The notes below the pieces were generated by a model that saw only the letters and a list, made by a program, of their open reading frames with translations, was not told the DNA's origin and made no database searches. The position numbers and the translations under genes were made by a program. Shown here one piece after another: positions 1 to 8,446 of a stretch of DNA of 60,602 nt. Every line of letters starts with the position of its first letter. The first letter of the stretch is position 1. This DNA comes from Candidatus Poseidonia alphae. GTDB taxonomy: Archaea; Thermoplasmatota; Poseidoniia; Poseidoniales; Poseidoniaceae. The stretch lies in contig DAVD01000019.1 of assembly GCA_002505405.1 (NCBI GenBank), positions 1 through 60,602 of the forward strand, read 5' to 3'.

Positions 1-54
1 CCTGAAGGCGTTAAGTCGGTTTGAATAATGCTTCATTCAAAATGCATAAGCGCA

Positions 55-339
55 TTATAGGTCGTATTCGCCCGAAGCCATCAATCCCTCAAAGAGGAAG
101 GGACCTGCAGGTACAACTGCTGCAATGAATCCGTGAATGAGGGCAGTGAAGGACCAATGCTTGCCCACGCCGAGGAAAAGAAGGCCGATGTAGGCCACGA
201 ACAGGCCTCCATGCAGGGTACCAAACAGGGAGACCATCTCTGGCTCTCCTGCAAAATACTTCAACGGCATGGCGTAAAACATCAACGTGAGAAAGGAAAA
301 ACCTTCCAAGTAACCTACAAACGCCACCCACTGCTTCAT
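55..339 (-). CDS. DUF3817-family small integral membrane protein
   Basis: This 94-residue protein is almost entirely hydrophobic, with about three membrane segments (roughly residues 5-25, 35-57 and 62-85). The N-terminal GYLEG stretch, the MPLKY motif and the LHGGLFVAY segment match the DUF3817 family of small membrane proteins, whose biochemical role is unknown. The ATG shares four bases (ATGA) with the stop of the upstream ABC ATPase, so it is probably translationally coupled and is the last gene of the tetR-ABC-FtsX-ABC operon. Context suggests an accessory subunit of that exporter, but this is inference. The stop lies close to the left window edge, and bases 1-54 hold nothing recognisable. 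Confidence 0.85.
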   Translation of the reverse strand: MKQWVAFVGYLEGFSFLTLMFYAMPLKYFAGEPEMVSLFGTLHGGLFVAYIGLLFLGVGKHWSFTALIHGFIAAVVPAGPFLFEGLMASGEYDL

Positions 340-1322
340 GCTTTGACCTCAACCATCGGCCTACTTGAACCGCACGAAGGGCAAAGTTGGTCGTCGGTAT
401 CAGCGTAATCGTGCTTGCATGCGGGGCAGGTTGCAGAGAGTTCCATCTTGCCCATTGATTCCACGGCTTCACCTTGCAATGAAAGATAGCCACTGGCGAC
501 GTTGCCTACAGTGTAGCGTCCTGCACCGCCCAAACGAACCAACAAGTCCGGGGGAAGTGTAACGGTCCCCGTTTCGTCGATGATCAGTTCTCGGTCTTTG
601 CTGAGGTCTTCAACGTCAATCGTCTCACCGTGTTCAGCGACAAATCGTCCATCCCGCAATTCAAGCGAACGGTTAGCAAATGCTGCGACTTCTTTCGAGT
701 GAGTCACGATAAGGAACGATACACCATCGTTTAGATGCAAGTCCTTGAACAACGCCAATACTTCACGGCTGGTTATAGGATCCAATGCCCCCGTAGGCTC
801 ATCGGCTAAAATCAAGCGAGGCTTGGTAATCAGTGCACGGGAAATGGCGACACGTTGTTGCTCACCACCGCTGAGCATTGCCGGCAATGCATTGATTCGG
901 TGACCCATACCCAAACGGGTAAGCATTGCATCGGCGAGTTGAAGCGCTTTCTTTGAAGATACACCTTGGTGACGAAGGGGTTGAGCGACATTGTCTCTGG
1001 CGTTGAGGTTGGGCAGCAAGTTACCTTCTTGGAAGATGAAGGACACCGTTTTCTGGCGCAGCTCAACCAATTCTTGTCCGGAGAGGCGCGTCATGTTCCT
1101 TCCGTCTAGACTAACGGACCCTGCACTGGCTTTCATCAGTCCACCAAGACATTTCATCAACGTCGACTTTCCTGATCCCGAAGGGCCAACAACAGCGATT
1201 GCTTCGCCGGCTTTCATGTTGATGTGAAGCCCCCTAAGGGCCACAACGTTGCCGTCTTCAGCCTTGGATTCGTACACGTGATAAAGGCCGTCTGCTTCTA
1301 AAATCGTATCTACCAACTTCAT
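336..1322 (-). CDS. ABC transporter ATP-binding protein (LolD/MacB type) with C-terminal zinc ribbon
   Basis: A 328-residue ATPase of the LolD/FtsE class that energises FtsX-type permeases. It has a Walker A GPSGSGKST, the signature LSGGEQQRVAIS, a Walker B LILADEPT and the switch histidine in IVTHS. After the ATPase core comes an unusual tail: a small beta-rich region and then a CPAC-x11-CPSC zinc ribbon (Cys299, 302, 314, 317). I chose the ATG at 1322, not an upstream in-frame one, because AAGGGGG lies just before it and it overlaps the permease stop as ATGA. It is the second, non-identical ATPase of the operon. With the upstream ATPase it could form a heterodimer on the pseudo-symmetric permease (inference). 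Confidence 0.93.
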   Translation of the reverse strand: MKLVDTILEADGLYHVYESKAEDGNVVALRGLHINMKAGEAIAVVGPSGSGKSTLMKCLGGLMKASAGSVSLDGRNMTRLSGQELVELRQKTVSFIFQEGNLLPNLNARDNVAQPLRHQGVSSKKALQLADAMLTRLGMGHRINALPAMLSGGEQQRVAISRALITKPRLILADEPTGALDPITSREVLALFKDLHLNDGVSFLIVTHSKEVAAFANRSLELRDGRFVAEHGETIDVEDLSKDRELIIDETGTVTLPPDLLVRLGGAGRYTVGNVASGYLSLQGEAVESMGKMELSATCPACKHDYADTDDQLCPSCGSSRPMVEVKA

Positions 1323-4300
1323 TCCCCCTTGAGCACACTGGCTAGGTCCGACTTCAATGCACGCCGAGTGGTAACGAGAAGCGCCACGACCACAGCTGCA
1401 AACACAGCCAGAGAAACCAAAATGATCTGCGTCCATGGATAGACCAGCGTCCGATTTATCGTCGTCGATGAACCTCCGAAGATTTGGAAGATGAACCCGA
1501 AGATGTCGAAGAACCCGTTAAACGAGAGTGCAACGCCAACTCCGAGGATGATTCCGAGAATCATGGATACCATGACAATCGAGAGAATCTCAAAGAGGAC
1601 CAACCGAATGATCTGATTTGGTGATGCACCAATGGCTTGGAGAACTGCTAACTCTTTTTGGCGTTGACTCAAGACAAGCGAAAGGAACACGAAACTCGAA
1701 GCCACAGCGGCCACGCTGGCGACAACAAATTGCAAGGAGAGAAGTCCTGGTGTTCCGAAAATCAACCCGCCGTTTCGCTCGACGTCCTTGTGAGTGCTTG
1801 ACCAATCAACCACGTTTGATACGCGCGCATCAGCTTGTAATTTTGAACCTAAGGACTCGAGTTCTTCCCCTGAAACACCGTTAACACGTACGATCCAGTC
1901 TGTTGAGGTGTAATTGTTAACAGCATCATCGCCTACAAACGAACGCCACGAACTTTCACCGATGATGAGTGATGATGCAATCGTAGGGGCACTAACACCA
2001 GGGATGTATTCGTGAGTGCCCATGTAGTACAAATCAACATTGAACGGAGTGATGTCAATGCGAACAACTGAATTGGCCAAGAAAAATTGAGCCACTAAAG
2101 CCGGAGGATTTGTTGCAAACCCACTTGCACAATTCGTCACGTTGGAGTTGGTTCCGTCTGGACAGGTCGTGTTGCTTAGAATTGCTGTTGAAAGATCAAG
2201 GGTGCCACTTGACCAGGCCCCCGTCAAATCGGCGTCAGTGAAATCCGTAGATTCCAAGCTACCCGCACCGAACAATTTCAGAAGAACGGCGTTACTTAAG
2301 TCCGCTCCAGTAAGGTCAGCCCCACTCATGTCCACGTTGTAGAGGAGCGACTGGCTGAGGTTTACATCTTCAAGGTTTGAATTCGAGAGGTTTGAATTGG
2401 TGAAGTCCGCGTAACTGAGGTTTCGGCTGTTGAGGTTTTGATCGGATAGGTCAAGCCCCGACCAGTCACGTTGCATGAGGAAAACATACCTTTCGAACAC
2501 ATCATCAAGTGTCAAATTGGTATCGGCTAAACCGCCTTGAGAGAAATTAAATTCAGCTTGTTCCCAGACGAAATCAATGTTCACTGATTTACCGCTCTTA
2601 TCGTCTTCCTTGAGAAGGACGTCGTCCAGTCTATTCTCGTCGCCTCCTCGGTCCGAACCTGCAATGTCCAACGAATAGGCTGCATCCTCCCCAGCAGAGA
2701 ATCCTCCCCCGGCATAGGCAGATAGAGCCGGAGAAACCTCTGTGCCAGGAAGAGCCTGCTCACTCCATTTGAGAACCTCTTTGCTGTTATCAAGCAAGAC
2801 ATAGGTTTGCAATTTATCTCCACCTTGAGAATCGGCCAGCATTAATTCTGGGACACTTGTGATGAGGGGTGTAACCGTTCCATCTGTGAATTCCCCGATA
2901 AGGGACGTGAGGGTGGAACTGTTGGTCCCCTCCTCCATTGTAATCTGAAGGTCAGACCCGACGGTTGCGTCGACGGTTTTCTCGTCGACCAAGGTCCCTG
3001 TGTAACCTTGTACAGCAGCAAGGGTGACGATGGAGAGCGTGAGAAGCATAATGACTGCAAGGCGGTTCACTGATTCTGCAGAACCTGAACCTTTCAGTCC
3101 TCGCTTAACATCGTTCAGCAGAGGAGTCCTACCGAAAACCATCTGCATGATTTGCGGTCCTTTTGCTCCGATTCTTCCAAGCAACAATGCGCCTCCAATC
3201 CACAAAGCAAAGGGACCGAAGATACCAATGAGGCCCTCGATGAAGAAATTCGAGACAATTCCGTCTTCGTTCACGTTCATCTCAAGCCAAGTATCGATGA
3301 CTGCGAGCATACCGAACAAGAACGCAGTCCAGTGCAACCAACGCTTTGGTTGTGCTTTTGCTGCGGTATTGCGAACACCTTCTTCGATTTCAAGTTCGAT
3401 GAATTCTCTTGCTCGACTACGTCCAAAGATCATGGCAAGCCCAAGTGTGGTTACGGCTGTGAAGATGGTTGCTCCAACACTGAGGGTCGGAGTAACATCG
3501 AAATCACCGGTTCGGAATTCCATAAAGCCAACCGCAGAAAGGACTATCGGAACCGAAACTAAGGCGAGGAGATACCCTGCAAGCCATGCGACTGAAGACA
3601 TGACAAAGAGTTCAAGCAAGACCATTCCTTGCAAACTTTGAGCATCCGCCCCGATGACGCGATGGATACTCACTTCTCTTCGCCGTTGTTCAAGAGAAAG
3701 AACAAGTCCGTAAATCAAAACCGCGAGGGAAAGAATGACAATAGGAATCATAATGATGTAATCAAAGATTTGAATTAAACCAAGGAAAATGTTCAGGAAG
3801 GTGATGGTCCCACTGACGATGTCAGTGTAAAACAATTCAACGCCTTCATCGGTGTAGTTTCCGGCCTGTACTCTGGTGCCAAGGTCTTCAAGCCAATCTG
3901 CAGCATCCGCTGTTGATGAGGTCGGCAACTGACCGCGGTCGATGGTGACGCCAAGGTACATGTGGTCGTAATCCATCAACGTACCACGTTCAGATTCCTC
4001 CAACACTTCCCAGGTGGTGAAAATCGGATTAAATGGCAGTGTTGGATTTCCAAAGTCCCAAGGTTCGTAGATGCCCATTACCGTCAGGTTCTCAATGGTC
4101 ATCGACATTCGACAGTAGATCATTTCGTTCTCTTCAGGAGTGACTTCACCTGCACAGTTTTCTTCATTTACGGTCCCCTCAAAGATGGTTGATTCATCAA
4201 CAACATAGGCAAACGTGAGGCTATCAAGCACATCACCAACGCTGGCTTGTGCCTGGCTTGCAACAGTGGAGGGTAGGATTATTCCCCGCTGGCCACTCAT

Positions 4301-4969
4301 GTTTTCAGGACTGGGCCATTCACCCAGGCCTGCGATGATGTTGCCTCCAAGGCGGTCAGCCAATTCACCATCAAAAGCCTCGGGACCGAGGAAACGAATG
4401 GCGCGTTTGTCTGAGATCGGTGGTCCGGCATCAGCAGCTTCGGGGTAGTCAAAAGTGACGTTGCCCCAATAAGGGTTGGCATCGTCGGTAATCGCTTGCA
4501 TCTCGAGAGGTTGGGCCACAACAAACTCCAAATTGAAAAATCCGCCACTGTGAATTCCTTGCCTGCCCAGAACCAAGGTACAATCATTGAATTCGGTGAA
4601 TTCAGACAACAATTCGTCGCAGACATTGGTCATGGTCGTGGTGTTGTTTGACCACCCGGTACTGTTCTCATTTCCCGGCAGTGGAGTGCGGGCGTACTCA
4701 ATTTTGGCGTCAAATGGTTCTGAATCCAATGATTCCTCAAAAAAGAGTTGTGAGAGGCCAACACCGTAAGCAAGTACGGTCGTGATGACCAACGAAGCGA
4801 GAAACACACCTGCGATGACTGCGAGGCCGCGTTCCTTACCACGCCATGCACCTTGGGCGGCAAGGCGGAGGCGGCTTGGTGCCTCCATGAGGCGATGGGT
4901 CGCACGGCCCATTTTTGAGCGGCTTTCGGGGAAATCCGTTTCTTTGAGCTCGTGTCCTTTATCGCTCAT
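1319..4969 (-). CDS. large FtsX/MacB-type ABC permease with two FtsX domains and a pentapeptide-repeat insert
   Basis: A 1216-residue inner-membrane permease. The N-terminus is cytoplasmic, followed by a first membrane helix at about 50-70, a first extracytoplasmic domain to about 410, an FtsX domain (about 430-540, with QRRREVSIHRVIGA) and extra helices (about 565-625). A second extracytoplasmic domain and a C-terminal FtsX domain follow (about 1065-1210, with RQKELAVLQAIGASP). Residues about 840-930 form a run of A(D/N)Lxx-like pentapeptide repeats (SGADLTGADLSNAVL and similar), predicting a right-handed beta-helix outside the membrane. I know of no standard MacB or LolC protein with this insert. 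SD GGAGGTGA precedes the ATG, and both ends overlap neighbouring ATPase genes by ATGA. The substrate is unknown. Likely roles are efflux or envelope lipid/protein handling. Confidence 0.9.
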   Translation of the reverse strand: MSDKGHELKETDFPESRSKMGRATHRLMEAPSRLRLAAQGAWRGKERGLAVIAGVFLASLVITTVLAYGVGLSQLFFEESLDSEPFDAKIEYARTPLPGNENSTGWSNNTTTMTNVCDELLSEFTEFNDCTLVLGRQGIHSGGFFNLEFVVAQPLEMQAITDDANPYWGNVTFDYPEAADAGPPISDKRAIRFLGPEAFDGELADRLGGNIIAGLGEWPSPENMSGQRGIILPSTVASQAQASVGDVLDSLTFAYVVDESTIFEGTVNEENCAGEVTPEENEMIYCRMSMTIENLTVMGIYEPWDFGNPTLPFNPIFTTWEVLEESERGTLMDYDHMYLGVTIDRGQLPTSSTADAADWLEDLGTRVQAGNYTDEGVELFYTDIVSGTITFLNIFLGLIQIFDYIIMIPIVILSLAVLIYGLVLSLEQRRREVSIHRVIGADAQSLQGMVLLELFVMSSVAWLAGYLLALVSVPIVLSAVGFMEFRTGDFDVTPTLSVGATIFTAVTTLGLAMIFGRSRAREFIELEIEEGVRNTAAKAQPKRWLHWTAFLFGMLAVIDTWLEMNVNEDGIVSNFFIEGLIGIFGPFALWIGGALLLGRIGAKGPQIMQMVFGRTPLLNDVKRGLKGSGSAESVNRLAVIMLLTLSIVTLAAVQGYTGTLVDEKTVDATVGSDLQITMEEGTNSSTLTSLIGEFTDGTVTPLITSVPELMLADSQGGDKLQTYVLLDNSKEVLKWSEQALPGTEVSPALSAYAGGGFSAGEDAAYSLDIAGSDRGGDENRLDDVLLKEDDKSGKSVNIDFVWEQAEFNFSQGGLADTNLTLDDVFERYVFLMQRDWSGLDLSDQNLNSRNLSYADFTNSNLSNSNLEDVNLSQSLLYNVDMSGADLTGADLSNAVLLKLFGAGSLESTDFTDADLTGAWSSGTLDLSTAILSNTTCPDGTNSNVTNCASGFATNPPALVAQFFLANSVVRIDITPFNVDLYYMGTHEYIPGVSAPTIASSLIIGESSWRSFVGDDAVNNYTSTDWIVRVNGVSGEELESLGSKLQADARVSNVVDWSSTHKDVERNGGLIFGTPGLLSLQFVVASVAAVASSFVFLSLVLSQRQKELAVLQAIGASPNQIIRLVLFEILSIVMVSMILGIILGVGVALSFNGFFDIFGFIFQIFGGSSTTINRTLVYPWTQIILVSLAVFAAVVVALLVTTRRALKSDLASVLKGE

Positions 4970-5784
4970 ATCGCTTCACCTCCGATTTCATCTGCATCTT
5001 CATCCGTATTTGCACCCGTATCTGCATTCACATCATCGTCTTCATCTGCATCTTCCGCTTCACCTTCGGGTTCATCGGTATCATCGTCCAAGCCCCAGGC
5101 TGAACGAATATCCGAGGCTTCGGTTTTCCCATCGTTGAGAAGAAGCATTCGGTCGGCATTTGATGCGAGATCCGGGTCGTGGGTGACCATGAGGATGGAA
5201 ATGGGGTTGTCTTTGTCGTGGCACAGTTCTTTAAACAACGCAAGGACTTCTTTTCCGCTTGCAATGTCAAGATTTCCTGTGGGTTCATCCGCGAGAAGAA
5301 CCGGACGGTTTCCTGCGATTGCACGAGCGATGGCGACCCGTTGCTGTTGGCCACCAGATAATTGGTCAGGAATATGGTCCATGCGGTCACCAAGACCTAC
5401 CTTTTTCAGAGCAACTTCAGCTGCTTTTTCTGCCTCTTCAGCCGGCATACCCGACAGTTCGAGGGCCATGGCAACGTTGTCGGTTGCAGTTAGATTGTCA
5501 AGAAGGTGGAAGTCTTGGAAAATCCAACCAACGAGTTCCCTGCGAACGTCAACGACGCCTGACGGTCCTTTCAGGCCGTAGGTTCGCTCACCGAGGGTAA
5601 TGGAGCCTGCATCTCCAGCGAGAAGACCTCCAATGATGTTGAGGAGCGTTGACTTACCTGAACCTGAAGGGCCCATAAGAGCAACCATTTCCCCTTGTTT
5701 GATGCTCATATCCACGCCTTTGAGGACATGCAGTTTGTTTGAACCGGACCCGAAAGCCTTCGTGAGTTTAGTTACTTCTAGCAT
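4966..5784 (-). CDS. ABC transporter ATP-binding protein (LolD/MacB type) with acidic C-terminal tail
   Basis: A 272-residue ATPase: Walker A GPSGSGKST, signature LSGGQQQRVAIA, Walker B VLLADEPT and switch histidine MVTHD. It pairs with the adjacent FtsX permease. The last 40 or so residues are a low-complexity acidic tail rich in Asp and Glu, encoded by imperfect repeats of CATCTTCATCTGCATC type on the plus strand. Two ATGs lie close together (5790 and 5784). AGGAGG is only 2 bases from the first but 8 from the second, so 5784 is preferred. The stop overlaps the permease start as ATGA. The first gene of the operon (tetR) lies 55 bp upstream. Confidence 0.93.
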   Translation of the reverse strand: MLEVTKLTKAFGSGSNKLHVLKGVDMSIKQGEMVALMGPSGSGKSTLLNIIGGLLAGDAGSITLGERTYGLKGPSGVVDVRRELVGWIFQDFHLLDNLTATDNVAMALELSGMPAEEAEKAAEVALKKVGLGDRMDHIPDQLSGGQQQRVAIARAIAGNRPVLLADEPTGNLDIASGKEVLALFKELCHDKDNPISILMVTHDPDLASNADRMLLLNDGKTEASDIRSAWGLDDDTDEPEGEAEDADEDDDVNADTGANTDEDADEIGGEAI

Positions 5785-5839
5785 TTTCATTTCCTCCTAA
5801 TCTTTGATTTATGGAATTTAATATTTCAAGACCTGTTTC

Positions 5840-6484
5840 TCAATCGTACACATTTACCCTTTGGGGGCTCTCAAGCAAACCACGCAACGTTGAGCCGAGA
5901 ATGGTATGCAAGGCTTGAATTTCAGTTGGCGTAGGTGAAGCGCCGGAGGCTCCTAGCATGATGCCATAGAATGAATCAGAGACATTGTTGAGCAATTTGA
6001 GGAGGATTTCAAGAGAGAGATCTGTACGCACGAGCGCCCATTCCTGCCCTTGCTTGAGTTGGTTTAACCAATAACGATTCAGTGGTGCTGCTTTCGCTCC
6101 CAATCCTTCGGCCAATGGGTGATTTGACGGCATTTGTTCGCCGATCATAACTCCAATCTCAATGCAGTCGAGTTCCTTCCAACACTGTTCCTGGATGAGG
6201 CGACCTTGTCTCAGGTGAACCCAGTAATCTTCTATTGAAGGCGCAGCGCCGTGCTCTTCCAACTTCATGGTAATGAAATTGCAGTATTGGCCAATGATGC
6301 TCAAAAACAAATCGGCTTTGTCTTCGAACCAGTAGTAGAATTGGCCCTTCGAGATGTCAAGCTCCTTGAGCAAGAGGTTCAACGACATGGCGTCGTAGCC
6401 ATGAACAGCAAACTGCTTCTTAGCGACGCTCAGCACCCTTTCCTGTTCCTCTAAAGAAAGTTTGAGAAAACGCTTGAGCGGCAT
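5840..6484 (-). CDS. TetR/AcrR-family transcriptional regulator
   Basis: A 214-residue one-component regulator. The N-terminal helix-turn-helix is clear: LSVAKKQFAVHGYDAMSLN, followed by LLLKELDISKGQFYYWFEDKADLF, which is the recognition helix and following segment of TetR proteins. The C-terminal 150 residues are a divergent ligand-binding helical domain. The ATG at 6484 is preferred; the only earlier in-frame start is a TTG at 6493. A 17-bp palindrome lies 12 bp upstream over the likely transcription start, indicating autoregulation. As the first gene before the ABC-FtsX-ABC genes, it probably represses the exporter until a ligand binds. The ligand is unknown. Confidence 0.9.
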   Translation of the reverse strand: MPLKRFLKLSLEEQERVLSVAKKQFAVHGYDAMSLNLLLKELDISKGQFYYWFEDKADLFLSIIGQYCNFITMKLEEHGAAPSIEDYWVHLRQGRLIQEQCWKELDCIEIGVMIGEQMPSNHPLAEGLGAKAAPLNRYWLNQLKQGQEWALVRTDLSLEILLKLLNNVSDSFYGIMLGASGASPTPTEIQALHTILGSTLRGLLESPQRVNVYD

Positions 6485-6495
6485 GGAATTCAACT

Positions 6496-6512
6496 TCAGA
6501 CCGCCGGTCTGA
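6496..6512. promoter_or_regulatory. palindromic operator candidate before tetR
   Basis: The sequence TCAGACCG-C-CGGTCTGA is a perfect inverted repeat with 8-bp arms and one central base. It starts 12 bp upstream of the tetR ATG. On the minus strand a TATA-like CATAAAC (about 6519-6527) would place transcription start inside the palindrome. This is the expected geometry for a TetR-family repressor site that blocks its own operon. Confidence 0.6.
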
Positions 6513-6685
6513 CCATTGGTTTATGTACCTTTGTCTGAATATCCCACAGGAACGTTTGACACAACATCCATGCCACTCATTCCGATGGGCTGGAGGTGTG
6601 TTATCCGTAGAGGTTCCGGTGCAAAGGCACAGCTCACGCTGATTCATGCTAGAGCGTATGTTCTGCAGAAGCAGCAAACGGTGTC

Positions 6686-6877
6686 TCACTCGACTTTGCT
6701 AACGCCAACGGCGTTTGGGCCTTTGGGGCCTTCACCGACTTCAAACTGAACGGTATCACCGTCAGTGATCTCTCCGGTGACCTCGGAGATGTGGACGAAA
6801 AGGTCGTCTCCACCTTCAACTTCAATAAATCCGAATCCTTTTACTTGGTTAAACCACTTGACTGTTCCTTGCGCCAT
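6686..6877 (-). CDS. cold-shock protein, CspA family
   Basis: A 63-residue single cold-shock domain (OB fold), a single-strand nucleic-acid chaperone. RNP1 (KGFGFIEV) and RNP2 (LFVHISEV) are both present, as is the usual GTVKWFN start and the GP-KGPNAVGV end. Csp proteins are mainly bacterial but occur in some archaea, including marine euryarchaea and haloarchaea, where they were probably acquired by transfer. It lies 67 bp downstream of livF with its own AT-rich upstream element (GATATATTTCC, about 6940-6950) and a 12-bp palindrome in the leader. The 190 bp between its stop and tetR hold nothing else I recognise. Confidence 0.95.
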   Translation of the reverse strand: MAQGTVKWFNQVKGFGFIEVEGGDDLFVHISEVTGEITDGDTVQFEVGEGPKGPNAVGVSKVE

Positions 6878-6894
6878 ATTTGCCGGTCAATTCT

Positions 6895-6906
6895 TCAAGT
6901 ACTTGA
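6895..6906. repeat. 12-bp perfect palindrome in the csp leader
   Basis: TCAAGTACTTGA reads the same on both strands and ends 18 bp before the csp start codon. It could be a dimeric repressor site or a short hairpin affecting csp mRNA translation. Only the symmetry is seen; function is inference. Confidence 0.4.
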
Positions 6907-6944
6907 GGGCGATGGAAAGAATGGTCTGATTTAATGGAAATATA

Positions 6945-7664
6945 TCAGTCATCGTGAGAGCCGAGGAAGTATTCTCCAATCTCAGGATCGTTGAGAATGA
7001 ATTCTGCATCACCCGTGTGTACGACCTTTCCATTGGCGAAAATATAACCCCGGTCCGAGCGAGCGAGACTCAAGCGAGCATTTTGCTCAACAATGAGGAC
7101 TGTAATGCCCTCTTTGCGCAGGTTGTCAATCCGTTCGATGATCTGTTGCTGGTAGAGCGGTGAAAGGGCGGCTGTAGGTTCATCGAGGAGCAGGAACGAG
7201 GGGTCGGAAATCAAGGCACGTGAAATGGCCAACATTTGTCGTTCTCCGCCCGAGAGTGAAGCAGCCAGGTCGTGCTCTCTTGAACGTAGGTCTGGGAACA
7301 TGTTGAGTGCTCGTTCAATGCGTTCTTTCAGGACTTTGTTTGAAAGGGAATTACCACCCATTTGCAAATTCTCTTCAACAGAGAGCGTCGGAAACACGTT
7401 GTTCACTTGGGGGACATAGGCGATTCCCTTGTTGACCAATTGGTCTGTACGCAATTTCTCGATGGATTCGCCGTCATAGGAAACTTCCCCGCCGTAATAG
7501 GTTGCAATCCCAAACAGAGCCTTGATGAACGTGGATTTACCGCAGCCGTTAGGGCCGATAATGGTCACGAATTCACCTTTGTCAACATAGAGGTCCACTC
7601 CGTAGAGAATCTGTACACTCCCGTATCCAGCGGTCAACCCTTTGACATCAAGCATTCGGGTCAT
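6945..7664 (-). CDS. livF: branched-chain amino-acid ABC transporter ATP-binding protein LivF
   Basis: A 239-residue cytoplasmic ATPase of the Liv/HAAT class, one of two that power uptake of branched-chain amino acids or related compounds. Walker A GPNGCGKST, the LivF-type IAYVPQVNNVFPTLSVEENL Q-loop region, signature SLSGGERQMLAISRAL, Walker B LLLDEPTAALSP and switch VEQNA are all present. The ATG overlaps the livG stop by ATGA with GGAGGTGAAG upstream. It is the last gene of the livK-livHM-livG-livF operon. Substrate specificity cannot be read from the ATPase. Confidence 0.95.
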   Translation of the reverse strand: MTRMLDVKGLTAGYGSVQILYGVDLYVDKGEFVTIIGPNGCGKSTFIKALFGIATYYGGEVSYDGESIEKLRTDQLVNKGIAYVPQVNNVFPTLSVEENLQMGGNSLSNKVLKERIERALNMFPDLRSREHDLAASLSGGERQMLAISRALISDPSFLLLDEPTAALSPLYQQQIIERIDNLRKEGITVLIVEQNARLSLARSDRGYIFANGKVVHTGDAEFILNDPEIGEYFLGSHDD

Positions 7665-8446
7665 TCTTCTTCACCTCCATCGCTAGCTCCCCCGAGATAG
7701 GCTTCAATGACTGCCCGGTTGGATTTGACTTCTTCTGGAGTCCCGACCATCAGGATTTCTCCTTCATTCATGACGACAATACGGTCAACACCTTGGCGCA
7801 AGATGAAATCCATGTTGTGTTCAATGACGAGGACAGAAATCCCTGTCGTATCAACGAGTTCGCGCAAATTGGTAAAGATTTTCATGGCTAGAGGGCCGGC
7901 AACGCCAGCAACAGGTTCGTCCAGCAACAACAAATCTGGACTTCCCATCATTGAACGTCCGATATCAACAAGTTTGCTCTGACCGCCGGAGAGTTCACTC
8001 GCGAGGTTGTGAGCCATATGAGGCACTTCAAGCTGGTCCAATACGGCAAAGGCGTTAGCGAGGCGTTCTTTTTCGGATGGACGCGAACGCCCTCTGAACA
8101 GCGACAAAATTGGGTTGGGTGAGAATTGTTTACGCGGTGGAACGAGCATGTTCTCAATAACCGTCATGTCCTTCCAAAGGCGAGTATGTTGGAAGGTACG
8201 GGTCATGCCAAGTTTTTGAATTTGGTCTGGACGCTTGTCTGAGACATCTTTTCCAAACACTTCAACGGTTCCTGATGTCTGTTGAAGAAGACCGCTAATG
8301 CAGTTGAAAGTGGTTGACTTACCGCACCCATTTGGACCGATTAAACCAATGAATTCTCCCTTCTTGACCTCAAAGGTGACATCCTTAACAGCGACAAGTC
8401 CGCCGAATTCCATTCGTAAATTCTTAACCGACAAAAGTGGCTTCAT
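7661..8446 (-). CDS. livG: branched-chain amino-acid ABC transporter ATP-binding protein LivG
   Basis: A 261-residue ATPase, partner of LivF. The N-terminal NLRMEFGGLVAVKDVTFEV stretch is the LivG hallmark. Walker A is GPNGCGKST, the Q-loop region is GMTRTFQHTRLWKDMTVIENML, the signature is LSGGQSKLVDIGRSMM, Walker B is LLLDEPVAGVAG and the switch region VIEHNMDFI. The signature LSGGQ-SKLVDIGR is slightly atypical compared with the usual LSYGQQRRLEIAR. Both gene ends overlap neighbours by ATGA. Function follows from family and operon. Confidence 0.95.
   Translation of the reverse strand: MKPLLSVKNLRMEFGGLVAVKDVTFEVKKGEFIGLIGPNGCGKSTTFNCISGLLQQTSGTVEVFGKDVSDKRPDQIQKLGMTRTFQHTRLWKDMTVIENMLVPPRKQFSPNPILSLFRGRSRPSEKERLANAFAVLDQLEVPHMAHNLASELSGGQSKLVDIGRSMMGSPDLLLLDEPVAGVAGPLAMKIFTNLRELVDTTGISVLVIEHNMDFILRQGVDRIVVMNEGEILMVGTPEEVKSNRAVIEAYLGGASDGGEEE

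Noticed and set aside
3024..3641. 205-codon open frame on the plus strand across the FtsX permease gene
   Set aside because: It is antisense to a strong permease domain, has no family motif and no ribosome site; shadow of the real gene.
4952..5581. Long serine-rich open frame opposite the first ABC ATPase
   Set aside because: Low-complexity antisense of the acidic ABC tail and ATPase core; no independent coding evidence.
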